From the NCBI RefSeq assembly GCF_011038885.2, contig NZ_CP064952.1, positions 930,001 through 994,000 on the forward strand: a stretch of 64,000 nt of DNA. The letters run 5' to 3'. Source of the stretch: Schaalia sp. ZJ405 (lineage in GTDB: Bacteria > Actinomycetota > Actinomycetes > Actinomycetales > Actinomycetaceae). Positions 8,285 through 17,330 of this stretch are shown piece after piece (the stretch's first letter is position 1; the number at the start of each line of letters is the position of its first letter). The notes below the pieces were generated by a model. The model did no database searches. It saw only the letters and a program-made list of their open reading frames with translations, and was not told where the DNA came from. A program made the position numbers and the translations under genes.

Positions 8285-10270
8285 ATGAACATCGACGTTC
8301 ACTCCACCGGATTCGAGGTACGCCACGAACATCAGCTCATGCGAGTGGAAACCTGGGGGCCCGATGCGCTGCGTGTGAGGATTTCCCGCCACAGCCTCGA
8401 CAAGGCTCACCACGGCGCACTTATTGATACCCCTGATCCCATACCGGCAACAGTGACCCACACCTCCGACACGATCCACATGGTTGCCGGCGACATTGCT
8501 GTTGATGTCCGTGTGGACGCCGGTGCCGGTAACCCGCGGCTTCTCACTCGCTTTCTGCGTCACGACTCAGTCGTCCTCGAGGAAGCTCCCGAACACTTTT
8601 GGTGGCCGGGTGCCCACGGTATCTACCCTGGGTTCGGGGGGACCGAAGTGCATCAGGTCTTCGCCTCGCCCCCGGATGAACAGCTATTTGGCCTAGGGCA
8701 GCACTCCCACGGACATCTTGACCACAAGGGTCTTGTCCTCGATCTCATCCAACGCAACGGTGAAGTCTCCATCCCCTTCACTTTGTCCAACAAGGGATAT
8801 GGGCTTCTGTGGAATAACCCGGCCGTCGGGCGTGTTGAATTCGCCAAAGATTTCACTCGGTGGGTTGGGCACGGCACCGACCTCATCGACTACTGGGTGT
8901 GCTTTGGGGACTCTCCGGCACAGATTCTCTCCCGATACGCAGATGCTGTTGGACACGCGCCAGTTCTGCCTCACTGGGCAACGGGCTTCTGGCAGTCACG
9001 CCTGCGCTACATGTCCCAGGACGAGATCCTTGAAGTTGCACGAAAATACCACGAGCTCGACCTTCCACTGTCCGTTATCGTTTCAGACTTTATTCACTGG
9101 CCAGCAATGGGTGATTTCCGTTTTGACGAGGTCGAATACCCTGACCCGGTCGCCATGATCCGGGAACTTGACTCGATGGGCACACGCCTCATGGTGTCCG
9201 TGTGGCCCACCGTGTCAACACTTTCTGAAAACTACGATGAATTCCAACGCAACGGCTACCTTGTCGGATGCGAAAACGGCGTTGAATTCCATCAGAAATT
9301 CAAGGATAAAGGAATGACCACGGCCATGCCGATGGCTTTCTATGACGCCACGAACCCGCATGCACGTGCCTATCTGTGGGACCTCATTCAGCGTAACTAT
9401 CACGACCTGGGTGTTCGTGTGTTCTGGCTGGATGCCTGCGAACCCGAACTCAATCCCGGCCACCCCAATAACCTCTCCTATTACGCCGGTTCTGGCCTGG
9501 CAGTGAACAACACCTATCCGCGCGACAATGCCAAAGGTTTCTACGAAGGAATGCAGAAATCTGGCACTCCAGAAACTGTTCTTCTGTGCCGCTCCGCATG
9601 GGCCGGACAAGCGCGTTACGGTGCCGCCGTGTGGTCAGGTGACATCGCTCCCACATGGGAAGCATTGCGCACACAGGTCACAGCAGGTCAATCCATCGCG
9701 ATCTCAGGGATTCCGTGGTGGACTTCCGACATTGGAGGATTCCACGGAGGTGACCCCACGGATCCTGACTACCAGGAACTCTTCATCCGCTGGTTCGAGT
9801 TCGGAACGTTCTGCCCTCTCTTCCGCCTCCACGGACACCGGGAACCTCGTGAAGCCGAAGGATCAGTCAGCCCCGGCGGTCCCAATGAAATCTGGTCTTA
9901 TGGCGAGCAAGCCTTCGAGATTGCAGCGGACCATATTCGACTGCGCGAAAAACTGCGCCCCTATATCGATGACCTCATGCGTGAGGCCTCTGAGCAGGGC
10001 ATCCCTCCGATGCGCCCGCTTTTCCTGAACTACCCGGGTGATCCTCAGGCGTGGAATACGCCGATGGAATTCCTCCTGGGTTCTGACCTGCTGGTGTGTC
10101 CCGTTCTTGAAGCAGGCACAACATTGCTCGAGGCCTACTTCCCGTCCGGTGACTCCTGGCGGGACCTCGCCACAGGTCTCATTTACGAGGGGGGAGATCG
10201 CGCGACAGTGGATGCCCCACTGGAACGTATTCCCACCTTTGTTCGCGAAGGAGCAACTATCGGCCTGTGA
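8285..10270 (+). CDS. GH31 alpha-glycosidase (alpha-glucosidase/alpha-xylosidase)
   Basis: A 661-aa family 31 glycoside hydrolase without a signal peptide, so it probably acts on imported oligosaccharides. The N-terminal beta-sandwich is followed by the (beta/alpha)8 barrel. The nucleophile motif FWLDACEPE puts the catalytic Asp at about 383; WSGDIAPTW supplies the acid/base Asp at about 453; RLHGHREP near the barrel end is also typical. These motifs fit the cytoplasmic YicI-like branch, which removes alpha-linked xylose or glucose. It is the first gene of an operon with an ABC importer and lies next to a LacI regulator. Whether the substrate is isoprimeverose-like or a gluco-oligosaccharide cannot be told here. 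Confidence 0.88.
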   Translation: MNIDVHSTGFEVRHEHQLMRVETWGPDALRVRISRHSLDKAHHGALIDTPDPIPATVTHTSDTIHMVAGDIAVDVRVDAGAGNPRLLTRFLRHDSVVLEEAPEHFWWPGAHGIYPGFGGTEVHQVFASPPDEQLFGLGQHSHGHLDHKGLVLDLIQRNGEVSIPFTLSNKGYGLLWNNPAVGRVEFAKDFTRWVGHGTDLIDYWVCFGDSPAQILSRYADAVGHAPVLPHWATGFWQSRLRYMSQDEILEVARKYHELDLPLSVIVSDFIHWPAMGDFRFDEVEYPDPVAMIRELDSMGTRLMVSVWPTVSTLSENYDEFQRNGYLVGCENGVEFHQKFKDKGMTTAMPMAFYDATNPHARAYLWDLIQRNYHDLGVRVFWLDACEPELNPGHPNNLSYYAGSGLAVNNTYPRDNAKGFYEGMQKSGTPETVLLCRSAWAGQARYGAAVWSGDIAPTWEALRTQVTAGQSIAISGIPWWTSDIGGFHGGDPTDPDYQELFIRWFEFGTFCPLFRLHGHREPREAEGSVSPGGPNEIWSYGEQAFEIAADHIRLREKLRPYIDDLMREASEQGIPPMRPLFLNYPGDPQAWNTPMEFLLGSDLLVCPVLEAGTTLLEAYFPSGDSWRDLATGLIYEGGDRATVDAPLERIPTFVREGATIGL

Positions 10271-10327
10271 GCCGACGCCTTCACTGACACACAAGAACAC
10301 AACCCGTTCTACAAAGGAGTAAGAACA

Positions 10328-11587
10328 ATGAACACCTCGAAACGACATCTGGGAGTCGCAGCCGCCTGCGCGGCGATCCTTGCTTTAGGGCTGAGTGGGT
10401 GTGGCGGATCGGGCTCTTCCGGCTCGGCCACAAGCCCCGACGGAGCCTCGTCCGGTGACGTCACCACCATTGAAATGTGGGACTACCTGGGCCAAGGCGT
10501 ATCCAACACCGGGATGAATGCCGCAGTTGCAGCTTTCGAGAAGGCTCACCCCGAGTACAAAATCCAACGGACATCTTTCGCCTACGGTGACCTGGCGAAA
10601 TCCATCGTCCAAGGTTCAGTCGGTGGGGAAGTGCCCGACCTGGCAATTGTGGATGTCGTTGACAACCAAAACTTCGCAGCCTTGGGGATCGCAAAGGATC
10701 TCACCGAGACTGCTGGATCCAAGTCCAGTGAGTTCTACGAGGGACCGTGGACCTCAACGCAGATGGACGGCAAGACGTACGGTTTGCCGTTGAACTCCAA
10801 CAACCTGGGCCTCTACTACAACAAAGCTCTTTTCGATGCCGCCGGCGTTGCCGTTCCAACAACATGGGATGAGCTCAAAGACGCGGCGAAGAAACTGTCA
10901 TCTGGCGACGTGTCGGGTCTGGCGATTTCCGCTGTGAAGAATGAACAAGGCACATTCCAGTTCCTGCCCTTTGTCTGGCAGGCCGGCGGTGATTTGCAGG
11001 ATTATGCGACAGCAGGTTCTGAGGCGTTGGCATTCCTGAAGTCGATGATTGACGACGGCTCCATGTCGTCCTCGGTAACGAATTACTCCCAAGAGGATGC
11101 GCGTACACAGTTCACCGCTGGCAAAGCTGCAATGATGATGAACGGTCCGTGGGAACTGCAAAACCTCGCTGATGTGGACTTCGAGTGGGGTGTTGCCCCA
11201 CTGCCGAAGGGTAAGGAAGCTGCCACCGGCCTCGGCGGCGAAAACGTTATGGTGATGAATGGCGCGAAGCAAGCCGAAGGGGCAGCTCTCTTCGCTGAAT
11301 TCCTCACCTCAGCCGAAGGTGCGAAGATCTACTGTTCGGAAACGGGACAGCTGTCAGCGCGTCCTGACCTGGCTGGCAAGTTGAAGCTCTCGGAAGATGC
11401 CAACCTCAAAGTCTTTGAGGATCAGCTCTCTATTGCTCACGCCCGCGCCTATGGGAAGGAATATGCAAAGGTCTCTGAAGCCGTGCAAAACTCCCTCCAG
11501 GAGGCACTAACGGGCGTGTCGTCGCCTGAAGATGCTGCGAAGAAGGCAGCACAGGCGATCACTCCTCTTCTGGGAGCTGAGAAGTGA
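10328..11587 (+). CDS. ABC sugar transporter substrate-binding lipoprotein
   Basis: A 419-aa extracellular solute-binding protein of the MalE/family 1 type. The signal peptide ends in the lipobox LGLSGCG, giving a lipid-anchored Cys at about residue 25, followed by a Ser/Gly-rich linker. The mature part has family features: IEMWDYLGQGV, YGLPLNSNNLGLYYNKALFDAAGV and AAMMMNGPWELQNL. AAAGGAGT lies 8 nt before the ATG. It captures the oligosaccharide for the two permeases encoded directly downstream; its stop overlaps the first permease start. Confidence 0.92.
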   Translation: MNTSKRHLGVAAACAAILALGLSGCGGSGSSGSATSPDGASSGDVTTIEMWDYLGQGVSNTGMNAAVAAFEKAHPEYKIQRTSFAYGDLAKSIVQGSVGGEVPDLAIVDVVDNQNFAALGIAKDLTETAGSKSSEFYEGPWTSTQMDGKTYGLPLNSNNLGLYYNKALFDAAGVAVPTTWDELKDAAKKLSSGDVSGLAISAVKNEQGTFQFLPFVWQAGGDLQDYATAGSEALAFLKSMIDDGSMSSSVTNYSQEDARTQFTAGKAAMMMNGPWELQNLADVDFEWGVAPLPKGKEAATGLGGENVMVMNGAKQAEGAALFAEFLTSAEGAKIYCSETGQLSARPDLAGKLKLSEDANLKVFEDQLSIAHARAYGKEYAKVSEAVQNSLQEALTGVSSPEDAAKKAAQAITPLLGAEK

Positions 11588-12501
11588 GACGTCAGACGCG
11601 TCATGTTCAGGCTTCGGGTGCTCGCAAGGGCACCCGAAGCCTGGGCTTCATTCTCCTGGTCCCGGCGTTGATCTACATCGTCGTTTTCCTGCTGGGGCCG
11701 CTGTGTTACAACCTGTGGATTTCGGTGAGTAACGCCAACGGTGCAAACCTCATCACCGGAGATTTCGCTCCCACAGGATTTCAGAACTACGCTGCCGTTA
11801 TTGCCGACGACCAGTTCTGGAACGGCGTGTGGCTATCCGCTGTTTTCACCGTGTCCTGCCTGGTTCTTCAATTTATCCTCGGATATGCGTTGGCCCTGTT
11901 CTTCCGTCAATCATTCCCCGGAAACGGCGTGATCCGGGCGTTGCTTTTGGTTGGCTGGATTCTGCCGCCGGTAGTCACCGGCACGATTTTTAAGTGGATC
12001 TTCGATTCAGATTACGGGGTTCTCAATTTCTTTCTCAGCCAGCTCGGCCTCATCGATTCGCCGATCAAGTGGCTCACGGAACCCACCACTGCGATGGTTG
12101 CAATCGTCACTGCGAACCTGTGGGTCGGTATTCCTTTCAATATGCTGCTCCTGCTGTCCGGTCTACACACCATCGACGAAAGTTTGTATGAAGCAGCTTC
12201 GGTTGACGGTGCGGGTCGTTGGCGGCAATTCTGGTCTATTACGTCACCGCTGATGCGCCCGGTGATCATTTCCGTTCTGCTCCTGGGTGTGATCAACACG
12301 TATAAAGTTTTCGACTTGATCTACACAATGACTAAAGGCGGACCGGTTAATGCCACAACCACGTTGCCGATCTATACCTACCTTGAAACTTTCAAGATTT
12401 TCGAGTTCGGACACGGTGCCGCGGCCTCGACTCTGACGCTGGTGCTCCCGTTGGTTCTGTCGTGGTTCTACGTGCGCTCCCTACGTGAGGAGGACCAATG
12501 A
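11584..12501 (+). CDS. ABC sugar transporter permease, MalF type
   Basis: A 305-aa inner-membrane protein with about six transmembrane helices. The EAA loop that docks the ATPase is EAASVDGAGRWRQFWSITSPLM. A GTG start overlaps the binding-protein stop by four bases (GTGA), so the two are translationally coupled. It forms the channel with the next gene product. No ATPase gene is present in the cluster, so a shared MsmK/MalK-like ATPase encoded elsewhere is expected, as is usual for such CUT1 importers. Confidence 0.93.
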   Translation: MRRQTRHVQASGARKGTRSLGFILLVPALIYIVVFLLGPLCYNLWISVSNANGANLITGDFAPTGFQNYAAVIADDQFWNGVWLSAVFTVSCLVLQFILGYALALFFRQSFPGNGVIRALLLVGWILPPVVTGTIFKWIFDSDYGVLNFFLSQLGLIDSPIKWLTEPTTAMVAIVTANLWVGIPFNMLLLLSGLHTIDESLYEAASVDGAGRWRQFWSITSPLMRPVIISVLLLGVINTYKVFDLIYTMTKGGPVNATTTLPIYTYLETFKIFEFGHGAAASTLTLVLPLVLSWFYVRSLREEDQ

Positions 12502-13379
12502 TGACTGCGTCGCGCTCCCGAACGGTAATCCCTGAATCCGCCGGTGAAAAACGTCGGCGACGCCTCGCCTGGGGTAAGTCCGCCCTCGCGTGGCTCATCG
12601 CGGTGATTTACCTGTTTCCTGTTTATTGGATGGTTACCACCTCGGTCAAGAACAAGGCGGAAACTTTCGCGCAGCCTCCCCATCTGATTCCTCAGGCTCT
12701 GCACTGGGATTCGTATCGAGCTGCTTTCTCTGACGAATACGGCGTATGGCTTGCGCTGGGGAATTCCTTCATCATTGCCACGGGGACATTGGTGTTGACG
12801 CTGCTGATCGCGGTTCCAGCCTCGTATGCAGTGGCGCGGTATCGCACCGGAATTTCGACGTCAATGATGGTGTTGTTGACCGTTGTGCAGCTTCTTCCCG
12901 CAATCGCTGTGTCAATCCCGATGTTCGTGATGTTCCGTCAGATGGGGTTGATTAATACGTATGCCTCGATCATCATCGCTGATGTATCTGTGACTCTTCC
13001 CTTTGCGGTGATTTTGCTTCGCCCCTACTTTAAGCAATTCCCTTATGAGGTCGAGGAAGCGGCGAAACTTGACGGTTTAGGTGTCCTTCAGACGATTGTT
13101 CGCATCATCATCCCGACGATTCGTCCGGGTGTTGTGATGATCGGGTCGTTTTCCTTCCTCATGGCGTGGGGTGAATTCACCTTCGCGTTAACTCTGTCGA
13201 CTCAGCAGCATGTTCAGCCATTGACGGTTGCGTTGAATCGCTTAATTGGGCAATACGGAACGAACTGGAACGACTTGATGGCGGTTGCCACACTGATTGC
13301 TCTCCCAGTTCTGATTATTTTCATTGCTCTTCAGCGTTACATCGTTGCCGGATTAGCTGGGGGTGCGACGAAAGGGTAG
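12498..13379 (+). CDS. ABC sugar transporter permease, MalG type
   Basis: A 293-aa membrane protein, second half of the import channel. The EAA motif reads EEAAKLDGLGVLQTIVRIIIPTIRPGV; about six hydrophobic helices are visible. Its ATG overlaps the stop of the MalF-type gene (ATGA). It is the last gene of the operon and is followed by a hairpin terminator at 13433-13462. Confidence 0.93.
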   Translation: MMTASRSRTVIPESAGEKRRRRLAWGKSALAWLIAVIYLFPVYWMVTTSVKNKAETFAQPPHLIPQALHWDSYRAAFSDEYGVWLALGNSFIIATGTLVLTLLIAVPASYAVARYRTGISTSMMVLLTVVQLLPAIAVSIPMFVMFRQMGLINTYASIIIADVSVTLPFAVILLRPYFKQFPYEVEEAAKLDGLGVLQTIVRIIIPTIRPGVVMIGSFSFLMAWGEFTFALTLSTQQHVQPLTVALNRLIGQYGTNWNDLMAVATLIALPVLIIFIALQRYIVAGLAGGATKG

Positions 13380-13432
13380 GGGAGTTTCCCTTCGTGTGAT
13401 GAGAGTGGGGTACATGAATTGCTCCTGAAGAT

Positions 13433-13462
13433 CCCGGGGTGCGAATTGAACCGCTCCCCGGG
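13433..13462 (+). terminator. Terminator hairpin after the sugar ABC operon
   Basis: CCCGGGG (13433-13439) pairs with CCCCGGG (13456-13462), followed by TTCTTTGG. It lies 54 nt after the last permease stop. Confidence 0.6.
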
Positions 13463-13491
13463 TTCTTTGGGTGAGAGGCAGCGGGTTTCGT

Positions 13492-13529
13492 GGGACGAGG
13501 ACGAGGCGCATTTGCGCACCTCTTGACGC
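13492..13529 (+). repeat. Bipartite intergenic element, copy 1
   Basis: GGGACGAGGACGAGG is followed by GCGCATTTGCGC and then CACCTCTTGACGC. The same two blocks recur, on the other strand, at 51248-51278 and 54301-54341. Here the middle (GCGCATTTGCGC) is itself a small palindrome. The element lies between the sugar ABC operon and the next gene. Confidence 0.6.
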
Positions 13530-13626
13530 GGAGTAGACGTGCAGATCGTCGACCGCTGCGCAGACTTATCCACAGCTTGCCGTTGAAACGTCATGTCCTT
13601 GTCGAGAATCTGACAGACTGTGGTTC

Positions 13627-14460
13627 ATGACTGGTACTGGCCTCTCGGCGCTCGGCTTCCACGATGACTGGGAAGAGACGACGCGTGTTATCGAAGAATC
13701 GGAACACAAAGAAATACTTCCCTTCGGCCCCTACAGGCACGTCTCCGTTTGCGAGGACGAATCGGGGGCATGCATCGGTTTCATCGAAACGACAGACGGA
13801 ATGTCCACTGGAGTTTTCACGGTCCACGGCCAGGGAGGCTTGAACGTCAAAGCGTGGCAGATCTGGCCGGGTATAGCCGAACTCAGCATTTGTGACGAGG
13901 ACGGAGCTCTCGTCACCAAAGTTGCGGCATTTGTTGACGACCCGTTTCTCTACCCCCAATATGATCCAAAAGCAGTAGGGGAGCTTGCCATATTCACTGA
14001 TTATCAACTGGGAGCAATCGGTCTTGACGTCAAGATTTTTGATTGCGAGAACGACTGGGTTCGCTCCCAGGAAGCATCCGGTGAAACTGACGTACTTCTC
14101 GGACCATCATTTGTTGCGAGTCCGTGGCTCTTTGCCCTCGCTGACGGCACAGCATCCCCGCAAGACGTCTCTCCTCTGGCGATGTTCTGTGCTATCTGCG
14201 AAAACGTTGAGGTTGTGACGAACTCACTCACGGGGAAACAGTGGTACAAAATCTCCGCAAACTGCGCTGTGCCGTGTACCCTCGCTCTCCCCATCGACAG
14301 CCAACCAGCTCCCCGCCCTGGCAGCATCGTCAGCGGAAAGGCATTCATCACCGGGAGTTCAGGAATTTGGCGTGAATATGAGTATTCGTACGGAACTCCC
14401 GCCTCGTCCTCGTCAACGGACACGGAGTCTGAGGAAAAGTCAGAGGAGCAGGAGAACTGA
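13627..14460 (+). CDS. Hypothetical protein, 277 aa
   Basis: Not recognised. The sequence has no signal peptide or transmembrane helix. It is moderately acidic, with many aromatic residues in short strands (FGPYRHVSV, VKAWQIWPGIAEL, EYEYSYG), suggesting a beta-rich fold, and has an acidic Ser/Glu tail (SSSSTDTESEEKSEEQEN). It starts with ATG, with no strong ribosome binding site seen upstream. It stands alone between the sugar ABC operon and a convergent FCD regulator. The C-terminal tail is low complexity and may be disordered. Codon use and composition resemble the neighbours, so it is likely a real gene. Confidence 0.6.
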   Translation: MTGTGLSALGFHDDWEETTRVIEESEHKEILPFGPYRHVSVCEDESGACIGFIETTDGMSTGVFTVHGQGGLNVKAWQIWPGIAELSICDEDGALVTKVAAFVDDPFLYPQYDPKAVGELAIFTDYQLGAIGLDVKIFDCENDWVRSQEASGETDVLLGPSFVASPWLFALADGTASPQDVSPLAMFCAICENVEVVTNSLTGKQWYKISANCAVPCTLALPIDSQPAPRPGSIVSGKAFITGSSGIWREYEYSYGTPASSSSTDTESEEKSEEQEN

Positions 14461-14561
14461 AAGCACGTGAATTCGGCGAGAAGAAACTGATGGTTGCGTC
14501 GCGGTAGTCACCATCGAGGTCGCACCGCAGTCAACGGGCAATTCCCAGTTACCCGCGTTCT

Positions 14562-14639
14562 CAACCTCTGTGGAGCGAACGGCTGACGAGGATTGCATGA
14601 TGCTGGCTTCCACTGCGTATCCAACCTCTGCGGAGTGAA
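14562..14639. repeat. Pair of 18-bp direct repeats
   Basis: CAACCTCTGTGGAGCGAA (14562-14579) and CAACCTCTGCGGAGTGAA (14622-14639) differ at two positions and are exactly 60 bp apart, between two convergent genes. Function unknown. Confidence 0.5.
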
Positions 14640-14642
14640 GGT

Positions 14643-15317
14643 CTAGGCCTCGAACAAGCGTGCTTCTTGGTGCGCAACGACGGCACTGAGTCGCTGATGA
14701 GAACCGTGAAGATGGGAGGAAAGTTCGGCAAAGAACTCCTTCGATCGCCGATCGCGAGCATATTCGTAGAGATTGACGTGAGCAGTGTATGAGGGATGGA
14801 GGTCGTGATCCTGGGCGTTCGTAATGCTCAGTAACGTGGCGAATGTTGGTTTGTACTGGAGCCATAGGCTAGCGAGACGAGAATTTCCTGACATCTCGTA
14901 AAACGCGGTATGGAACGCAAGATCGCTTCGGGCGAAGGCATCGGAGTCGTGTGCTTGAGCGGCAACACGCATTTTCTCCAGATACTCAAGGACTTCAGAC
15001 CAATCTGGGTCAGGACTGTTCAACACAAGTTGGCCCGCGAGAGTCTCGGCTGCTTGACGAATTTCGTAGAGCTCGTCAACGTCTTTCTGACTAAAGGATC
15101 GGACATAGTAGCCGCGCTGTCTGCTCTCAAGGAGTCCCTCAAACGTCAGCGTTTTGAGAGCGTCGCGAACGGGACCGCGGCTGACGCCGTATTCAGCGGC
15201 CAGAGTGTCTTCAACGAGGCGTGTTTCTTCAGCGAATTCCAACTGAACGATTCGCAGCCGTAGGTCATCTGTGAGTTGCTGCCCGAGGGCAACTGCTTTC
15301 AGAGCGGTGACAGGCAT
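14643..15317 (-). CDS. GntR-family regulator with FCD domain
   Basis: A 224-aa FadR-subfamily regulator. The N-terminal winged helix (LRLRIVQLEFAEETRLVEDTLAAEYGVSRGPVRDALKTLTFEGLL) is followed by an all-helical FCD effector domain containing ALAFHTAFYEMSGNSRL-type sequence (seen as SDLAFHTAFYEMSGNSRL). FCD regulators commonly sense carboxylic acids such as lactate, gluconate, uronates or sialic acid, with metal-binding His residues like those visible here (FHTAFY, HDLHPSYTAH). It is divergent from the aldolase/TctCBA/BNR operon and is its probable regulator. Confidence 0.88.
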   Translation of the reverse strand: MPVTALKAVALGQQLTDDLRLRIVQLEFAEETRLVEDTLAAEYGVSRGPVRDALKTLTFEGLLESRQRGYYVRSFSQKDVDELYEIRQAAETLAGQLVLNSPDPDWSEVLEYLEKMRVAAQAHDSDAFARSDLAFHTAFYEMSGNSRLASLWLQYKPTFATLLSITNAQDHDLHPSYTAHVNLYEYARDRRSKEFFAELSSHLHGSHQRLSAVVAHQEARLFEA

Positions 15318-15361
15318 GCTTGATCCTTTTCGTCGCGTGTCCTTTACATCCGACCTATTCT

Positions 15362-15396
15362 ACGGTTACCCTTTCTGTTAACGGTTAACGGTAATC
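15362..15396. promoter_or_regulatory. Operator-like repeats in the FCD regulator/aldolase divergent region
   Basis: CGGTTACC and GGTAATCG form an imperfect inverted pair around TTAACGGTTAACGG, in which TAACGGT is directly repeated. This is the only structured sequence in the 99-nt divergent region and is the likely binding site of the FCD regulator. Confidence 0.5.
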
Positions 15397-15416
15397 GACA
15401 CAAGGATGTGCTCTCG

Positions 15417-16277
15417 ATGACAAAACCCGAAATTCTCAGTGCCCTCACGACTCCGTTTCACCCTGATGGATCGCTAGATATTGCCGGATTTCGACGAAAT
15501 ATCAACGTCCTCGCGCCGCTGCTTGATGGCGTGTTCGTTGCGGGAACGACCGGTGAATTCCATGCGCTGACCGTGAGTGAGCACGCTTCGCTCGTGGAAT
15601 GCTGTCTGACCGTCTTTGGCGCAGAACGGACAGTCGTTCATGTTGGAGCGCCAAGCACCCTGCAATCTCTTGAACTGACACGGCAGTCAGTGAGCCTGGG
15701 GGCACAGCGCTTTGCGGCGATTACCCCGTACTATCTTCCAGCATCCATTGATGGGATCGTCAGACACTGGGGTGCAATCCGAGAAGCGTGTGAAGGCGAG
15801 CTGTACGGATATATATTCCCCGATGTTGCCGTCACCGACATTCTCCCGCGTGACCTCCCTCAGGTTCTTGAATCTGGTATTTCAGGAATCAAGGTTTCTG
15901 CGAGAGCGTCAGCTCGCGTTTTAGAGTATCTCAACAATGCGCCTGCGGGCTTCAAGCTCTGGTCGGGAAATGACGCGGATATTCCAGCAACTATTGCAGC
16001 AGGAGGGACCGGATCAGTTTCGGGCGTGAGCGGTGCTTGTCCGCATTTATGGGCCGAGCTGTCGTCAGCAATGGAATCCGGTGATCAGCCTGCAATTGCG
16101 GCCGTGCAAGAACGCATTGAACAAACCGTTGCAGTACTTGGACCCAGCATCGCCAACATCAAATGGGCTCTCGACTTACAGGGGAGAGCTGGTGGGACAT
16201 GCCGTATGAGCATCGACCCGCCGGATGCTGCCACCCGCGATCTTATTTCTTCCGTCATCACTCTCACCCACAGTTAG
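15417..16277 (+). CDS. DapA/NanA-family class I aldolase/lyase
   Basis: A 286-aa (beta/alpha)8 barrel of the dihydrodipicolinate synthase/N-acetylneuraminate lyase superfamily. It has the carboxylate-binding motif AGTTGE (residues about 43-48), YYLP around the catalytic tyrosine, and GIKVS with the Schiff-base lysine at about 160. A housekeeping DapA role is unlikely because the gene is embedded in a catabolic cluster with its own regulator and a TctCBA importer. Members of this group cleave or dehydrate 2-keto acids such as sialic acid or 2-keto-3-deoxy-aldonates. ATG at 15417 is preferred over GTG at 15408; AAGGA lies 10 nt upstream. Exact substrate unknown. Confidence 0.82.
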   Translation: MTKPEILSALTTPFHPDGSLDIAGFRRNINVLAPLLDGVFVAGTTGEFHALTVSEHASLVECCLTVFGAERTVVHVGAPSTLQSLELTRQSVSLGAQRFAAITPYYLPASIDGIVRHWGAIREACEGELYGYIFPDVAVTDILPRDLPQVLESGISGIKVSARASARVLEYLNNAPAGFKLWSGNDADIPATIAAGGTGSVSGVSGACPHLWAELSSAMESGDQPAIAAVQERIEQTVAVLGPSIANIKWALDLQGRAGGTCRMSIDPPDAATRDLISSVITLTHS

Positions 16278-16285
16278 GAACCACG

Positions 16286-17263
16286 ATGAAACCACCGCAA
16301 ATCCTTAGCCTCGCCCTTGCCGCGGGGTGTGCACTCAGCGTCGCGGCATGTTCGTCCGCAGGAATCAATACGAAAACACCTGCCGCTTCTTCCTCTGAAA
16401 GTGATTATCCCTCAAAGGACATCACTCTCATCGTGCAAGCTGCTGCTGGAGGCGGATCCGATCTTTCGTCACGTGCCCTCGCTTCGGCAATGGAGCCGAT
16501 TCTTGGGAAGTCAATTATTGTTGAAAATCGACCTGGAGCATCCGGATCAACGGCAATGTTGCACGTGAAGGACCAGCCTGCCGACGGCTACACCATCGGC
16601 TTTGCTCCCGTAGAGATCTCCATGCTCGGCAGCTTGAACTACGATATTGCTCCAAGCGACTACGACATGCTTGGCCAAATTATGCTTGGCCCGGGAGTCA
16701 TTTCGGTGCCCGCTGATAGCCCGTATAACACGCTCAAAGAATTTGTTGAGGCGGCAAAGACAACGGAGCTTACGGCGGCGAATTCCGGATCAGGGTCGAT
16801 TTGGGAAATGGCCGGACTTTCGCTTGCTGATGCGACTGGGGCGAAAATTAAATCCGTGCCTTTTGACGGAGGAGCACCGGCAGTCGCAGCCGTCCTTGGC
16901 AAGCAAGTCGATGCGGCTTTCTCCGGGGTGAACGAAGTCAAACAGAACCTTGAAGACGGGAAGCTCAAGGTTCTCGCAATTTTCCACTCGGAGCGCCATC
17001 CAGAGCTGCCGGATGTGCCGACCGCCACAGAGCAGGGCGTCAATATAGAGATTGGGGGCTGGGGAGGAATCTATGCTCCTAAGGGACTCCCTGCCGAGGT
17101 GAAAAAGACTCTTGAGAAGGCAATCAAAGAGGCCACAGAACAAGATTCCTACAAGAATGTCATCACATCCAGTGGGAATCTTGTTGTTTACCGCAACTCG
17201 AAGGAATTCTCAACATTTGCCAATGACGAGGCCGAGCGCTTTGCGCAACTCCTTGGAAAGTAA
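16286..17263 (+). CDS. Tripartite tricarboxylate transporter substrate-binding protein (TctC/Bug family)
   Basis: A 325-aa lipoprotein: signal peptide ending LSVAACSS (Cys about residue 22), then YPSKDITLIVQAAAGGGSDLSSRALASAMEPILGKSIIVENRPGASGSTAMLHV, the hallmark N-terminus of Bug/TctC receptors. Its structure clamps a carboxylate ligand. The ATG at 16286 follows GGAAC 8 nt after the aldolase stop; an upstream extension would overlap the aldolase and hide the signal peptide. It delivers its ligand to the TctB/TctA membrane complex encoded next. Bug proteins bind citrate, other carboxylates and some sugars or amino acids, so the ligand stays open. Confidence 0.93.
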   Translation: MKPPQILSLALAAGCALSVAACSSAGINTKTPAASSSESDYPSKDITLIVQAAAGGGSDLSSRALASAMEPILGKSIIVENRPGASGSTAMLHVKDQPADGYTIGFAPVEISMLGSLNYDIAPSDYDMLGQIMLGPGVISVPADSPYNTLKEFVEAAKTTELTAANSGSGSIWEMAGLSLADATGAKIKSVPFDGGAPAVAAVLGKQVDAAFSGVNEVKQNLEDGKLKVLAIFHSERHPELPDVPTATEQGVNIEIGGWGGIYAPKGLPAEVKKTLEKAIKEATEQDSYKNVITSSGNLVVYRNSKEFSTFANDEAERFAQLLGK

Positions 17264-17278
17264 CTGAGCAGATGAACC

Positions 17279-17313
17279 GGGTGTGCGCTCCCCACCTCGG
17301 GGAGCGCACACCC
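17279..17313 (+). terminator. Strong hairpin inside the tct operon (attenuator or processing site)
   Basis: A perfect 15-bp stem (17279-17293 with 17299-17313) around a 5-nt loop lies between the binding-protein gene and the small permease gene, with no T-tract. Such a position typically lowers permease expression or protects the upstream mRNA end so that more binding protein is made. Confidence 0.7.
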
Positions 17314-17330
17314 AAGAGAAAGAAGACATC

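Noticed and set aside
13566-13574. DnaA-box-like TTATCCACA (another at 33082-33090)
   Set aside because: Single boxes 20 kb apart with no cluster, AT-rich region or dnaA/dnaN neighbours; not an origin.
14403-14414. CTCGTCCTCGTC hits inside genes (also 24568-24579 and 43315-43326)
   Set aside because: They encode Ser or Asp/Glu runs in low-complexity tails and lack the flanking G-run, so they are not counted with the intergenic element.
16163-16285. Upstream extension of the tctC frame
   Set aside because: It overlaps the aldolase gene and would bury the lipoprotein signal peptide; the ATG at 16286 is correct.
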